Positions 60,201-64,000 of a DNA stretch of 64,000 bases are shown here, piece by piece (position 1 is the stretch's first letter; each line of letters starts with the position of its first letter). Both the position numbers and the translations under genes were made by a program. Under the pieces are notes generated by a model, which searched no databases, had not been told where the DNA came from, and saw nothing but the letters and a program-made list of their open reading frames with translations. The stretch lies in assembly GCF_020360975.1 (NCBI RefSeq), contig NW_025408686.1:310001-374000 (forward strand), given 5' to 3'. The DNA is from Hirsutella rhossiliensis (lineage: Eukaryota; Ascomycota; Sordariomycetes; Hypocreales; Ophiocordycipitaceae).

Positions 60201-63200
60201 TCTATCTTTCTTTACTACTAGGAAAAAAGGGTTCTTATAAGGCCTATGCCCTTCTTTAAGGACTCCTATTTCTAGTTTAATTTTAAGGATATCGATAACT
60301 TTTTACTTTATCGCTTTTAGGATTAAGATTAAGGCTACTTACTATACCTTATATTCTATTATCTTAATAACCTATAGTACGGCTATAGCTAGGTCGACTC
60401 TACCTCTTTCTATAAAGTCTTAGGATAACGCTACTTCCTTATTAAATAGAATACTATCGAAGATCCGGATTTCTACTTCTATAAGAAAGCCCTTAAATTA
60501 TTTATAGATTACTTTAAGTCTTTCTTACGTTAGCCGCTTTCCTTTCTATATACTTAAGAATTTTCCTATTAAGTGTTTTAAGTAAGGTCTAGGCTATATC
60601 TTATCTTTAACGGTATTCTATTTAGACTTCTTTTAGTTAGGGTCCCTTTCTAGCGTCGAGCTATTTAATAGAGTATTATTAGTAAGGTTAATCTTATTTA
60701 CTTTTCTTTTAAAGAGAGTATTAACTCTTAGATTATATAATCTAATAGGTCGTTTCCTCCTTATCTTAACTTTAACCTTTTAGATCTTTTAGAACTTCTT
60801 TCTAGCTTTAATAATATTTTTCTTAAATTCTCTTATAGCCTTTATAACTATAACTTTAATAATCTCTTTTACTATCTTAGATCTAATAGCTAGAATCGCT
60901 TTATCTCCTTCGTCTATAATTAATTACTATTATACTAGTACTATTAAGGGCTCGTTTACGCTAGCATAGGCTAGGTTAAGGACTTAGTTAGTACCCCCTT
61001 TATAACTAAGGATCTTGCCTCTTAGTAAGAGAATCTCGGCCGTTTAAGTATCTATAAGGGTTTCTCTCTATAATTATTAAGTAGCTCCTAGGTTATCTTC
61101 TTTAACTTTTATTACCGAAGCCTAAAAAAAATTTCTTAGGAGCTAGGTAGCTATTTCCTATATAGCCTCCTTAAGCTTTAGTCTTTTATATATATCTTTA
61201 TTAACTATTAAGGTCGTAGCCTAAAAGGATTTTACTATATTAACCTTATCTAGAAGCTCCTATTTAATAGCTCCTACCGCTAGCGTAACTACTTAAATAG
61301 TACTAATTTAATATTTAACCTATATATCCCCGTTCCTTAAGGAATAATTAAATAATATATACGCGGCTCTAATAAATAGTATACCTAGGATAAAGGGGAC
61401 TAAGACTTTATCTAGCGTAATATAAAGACGGATTAGTATCTAGGCTATACTTAGATAGAGATTAGTCTTTACCTCCCTAACTATATTTATAGGGGACCTA
61501 GTATACGCCGTTATTAATACTCTTATTAGTAGGATTTTAAGCCTATATATATTTATATATCTTTTAGTAATAAGGTTTCCTTTAGACCTAGTATTAATTA
61601 GGGCGCTTAGAACTTTAGCTTTCTAGCTACTAAGCTATACTTAAATATAGGGTAGGTCTTATATATACTTAAGTAAGCGGAAAGGTATAAGGACCGTATT
61701 TATATATATTATAGGAATCGCTATAAGGTCCTTTAGAGTTATCTCTTAGTATCTTATCGAGAGTACTACTTCCTATATAATAAATTCGTCTTTCTTTAGT
61801 TTTATTGCCTTTAGAGTTTATTAATTAAATAGTCCTTAAGCTAGTTACGTTATGCTAATTATATTAGTTATAAACCTAACTTCCTTTAGTACTTATTAGA
61901 CTTTAAGGCACTTATAATCTAATTCTTTATAAGTAAGGTAAGTAAGCTTAATTAGTTCGACCTAGTATTCTTTGTCTTATTCTTTAACTTATACTAAAGC
62001 TACCGCGAGTTTTCCTTATAGATATTCGAGGAGGAGTAAACTACTCTCTATATTATCTTTAGCTACTTTTATAACTATTATTATAGCTCTATAAAGTCTT
62101 ATATTACTCTTTGCTTTCTTTAAGGTCTAGAATTTAGTGTTTTCTATACCTTAGGCTATATCTACGTATCTTATACTAAGTTTCTCGCTTAGTTAGGGAA
62201 TAAAGTCGATTAGGTAATTTAAAGGGATCGGGATTCTTTTATATATAATTTCTCTAATAATTTTATCTATAAGTCTATCGAACTTCTTATCTAGATCTAC
62301 TCTATATCTATAGTATATAGGGATAATCTTTAGGCTAGTTTTTACTATTCTTATTATCTCGATTTCTTTTATATCCTCTTTAACTCTTTATCTTTTCCCT
62401 TTATAGGCATTAATCCTTATTATAGTTATATAGATTATCTAATTATATATATCGCTTTATTATATATTATCTATAATTATAATAATTAATATCCTTCTTA
62501 CTTCTTTTCTTATATCGCTTACTTTTAGATTCCTTAGCTTTTACTTATATAGGCTTTTATATCTCTAGAACTAGTCTAGGAAACCGGATTCTCTTTTACT
62601 AGTAGCTTAATTTAAGTAAGATAGTATAACTATAGCTTTAACCTATTTTATAAGTAGTAATATAAAGGAGTCTAGCTATATATTTACTTAGTATATAATA
62701 AGCCTTTAAATATATATACTTATTTAAGAAAACCTATTAGTAAGTACTAAGGGAATTACGCTTTTATTATCTTTTCTTTTAAGGTAAAGAGTCCTATTTA
62801 CTACTTTATATATTATAAATCCGATCTTATAGTCCTAAGAGTATACCTTATACTTTTTAAGGTAGTATCCTTCTTTACTATAATAGAAGTATTTCCTAGG
62901 CTAGTTAAAAGTATTAATCTAAAACTATATATATTAATTAGATAGGTAGTAAAATCTAATAGTATTTACGCTACCTCTTTATTTACGACTTAAAGAGTAG
63001 CCTTTACTACTAATATATCTTTATTCCTTATTAAGCTAGTTAAATATCTATTCTTACTAGTAAGTAAGGTTAATCTTTATATCTTTAAAGGCTTTTATTA
63101 GGTCTAAGATCTCCTTTATAGGCTATCTAGGTTTCTTATCTATTTTCTTTAGCTCTTTAAGAAGTTTTTCTTTGCCCTTATTAGATTCGGCTTCCTTTAT

Positions 63201-64000
63201 TACTTTATTAATTTCCTTAAAGAGCTAGTCTTTCTTTAGGTTCTTAAGCTTTTAATTATAGACTTTAGATACTATATCTTATCGCTTAACGTCCTAGCGA
63301 GGTGCTAAATAGTTATTAATTATATAGATAAGGCTTTTATATAAGAGTTTCGAGATAACTTTAGATATCTTCCTATTTCTCTTTATAATATTAATAATAA
63401 GCTCTTTTAGTATTATATAGTAGATAAAGTATAACTAGACTATAGATTCTTCCTAGCTATTAGGTTATACTTTACGCTATAGGTATAAGTAGAGACTAAG
63501 CTATTCTATAACTTCCGTAATAGTCTTAAGCTTTTTAGTATTATAATAGTCTAAGCGGTTATTAGTAGTTTCTAGTTATTTAATATTATATATATAGTAG
63601 TATTAAAGGAGTTTTTTCTTTGCTTCTTTCTAGGTAAGTCTATCTATAAGAATTTTAATAGTAAGGGCTTATATAGAGGAGATATAGACTTTAAGCTAGT
63701 CTATTTTATCCTTATTATAGATATAGTTAACGTATATCTCTTATTCGAACTTTTTAAGGAATTTAGTTACGTTTTTACTATTAAATTTATTAATAGGTAG
63801 GAGTTATAGTTAGTAGAGTCTTCCTATAAAGTTATCTTAGCTTTTAATAAGTATATCTTTAAGTCTATTAGTAATCTTATTAATATCTACCTTAATTTTC
63901 TTTATATCGCTAGTAGTAGGATTTAATAGTCCCTTTTAATAGCTAGCGTTTCTAAATATAATATACCTATAGATTACGAGGTTATAAAATTTAGAGTTAG
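57300..64000 (-). mobile_element. Ty3/gypsy element (RT, RNase H, integrase), RIP-mutated, runs off the window
   Basis: On minus, RT starts near 60235 with NPFFLVVKKDRGLRLINSA and a LPLNIDEFSDYF segment. It continues to FLNNISIKGP (FLDDIGVKGP in the family) at 59862-59891. RNase H-like sequence lies at 59.4-59.1 kb (IILIYNASLLS). Integrase is readable at 58.8-58.15 kb: YPISKIYFDS, DNLTK-VEVTLVKGITIGAI, then IIDRRP and VYNLKVNAVVK. The last two match 'vvDrG-Ef' and 'AYNPeaNG-iERgH' of the family. 61-64 kb should hold gag and protease but I see no clear motifs. Both RT catalytic Asp codons are now Asn. Confidence 0.78.
59877..59891 (-). pseudogene. RT catalytic motif with Asp pair changed to Asn (FLNNI)
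   Basis: The minus frame gives TTC CTT AAT AAT ATA. The family has F-L-D-D-I. Each GAT/GAC to AAT change follows a T and fits C-to-T at CpA on the opposite strand. Confidence 0.65.

Overview
The window looks like a filamentous ascomycete chromosome segment, probably from a Sordariomycete. Genes have one or two short GT-AG introns (67-173 nt), upstream regions are CT-rich, and exons are GC-rich. Transposon-filled blocks carry the mark of repeat-induced point mutation (RIP). The genome is two-compartment here: an unmutated gene island at about 14.9-34.25 kb sits between two mutated transposon graveyards (1-14.9 kb and 34.25-64 kb). In the graveyards CpA and TpG dinucleotides have almost vanished, and the few left are mostly GCA/TGC.

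Left block: a Ty1/copia element (1-6027, minus strand, two alignable 246-bp LTRs) lies inside a dispersed repeat called 'element A' here (6028-8403). Element A in turn cuts into a minus-strand Ty3/gypsy element (8404-11655). Then come unassigned RIP sequence, a roughly 345-bp dispersed repeat, a LINE ORF1-like relic and a 12-bp minisatellite at the island edge.

Gene island: four plus-strand genes were rebuilt with introns. They are a 755-aa membrane-anchored fungal protein of the type often labelled 'modin' (15655-17989); an F-box/eight-WD40 protein that looks like Cdc4, the SCF ubiquitin-ligase substrate receptor (20973-24464); a fungal protein of unknown function with an Asp/Tyr/His-rich segment and a membrane segment (26851-28686); and a four-helix membrane protein of the DUF2456 type (30047-30975). 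On the minus strand near the right edge is a small secreted protein with an inhibitor-cystine-knot cysteine pattern and a good TATA box (31827-32030). It is the most interesting gene in the window. The stretch 32.2-34.2 kb is unmutated but shows no convincing gene.

Right block: the inverted partner of the roughly 345-bp repeat (34490-34835); a Ty3/gypsy element on minus (about 36.9-41.1 kb) related to the left one; a second gypsy on plus (41.15-43.69 kb) cut by a Tad1/jockey-like LINE (43.7-48.8 kb); a third gypsy on plus (48.8-52.4 kb); the inverted copy of element A (52.4-54.8 kb); an unassigned AT-rich stretch; and a fourth gypsy on minus (57.3-64 kb). All are broken by stops and catalytic changes that fit C-to-T mutation at CpA. 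The genes do not form an obvious pathway; the main theme is housekeeping-type genes plus one candidate secreted knottin pressed against RIP-mutated repeats.
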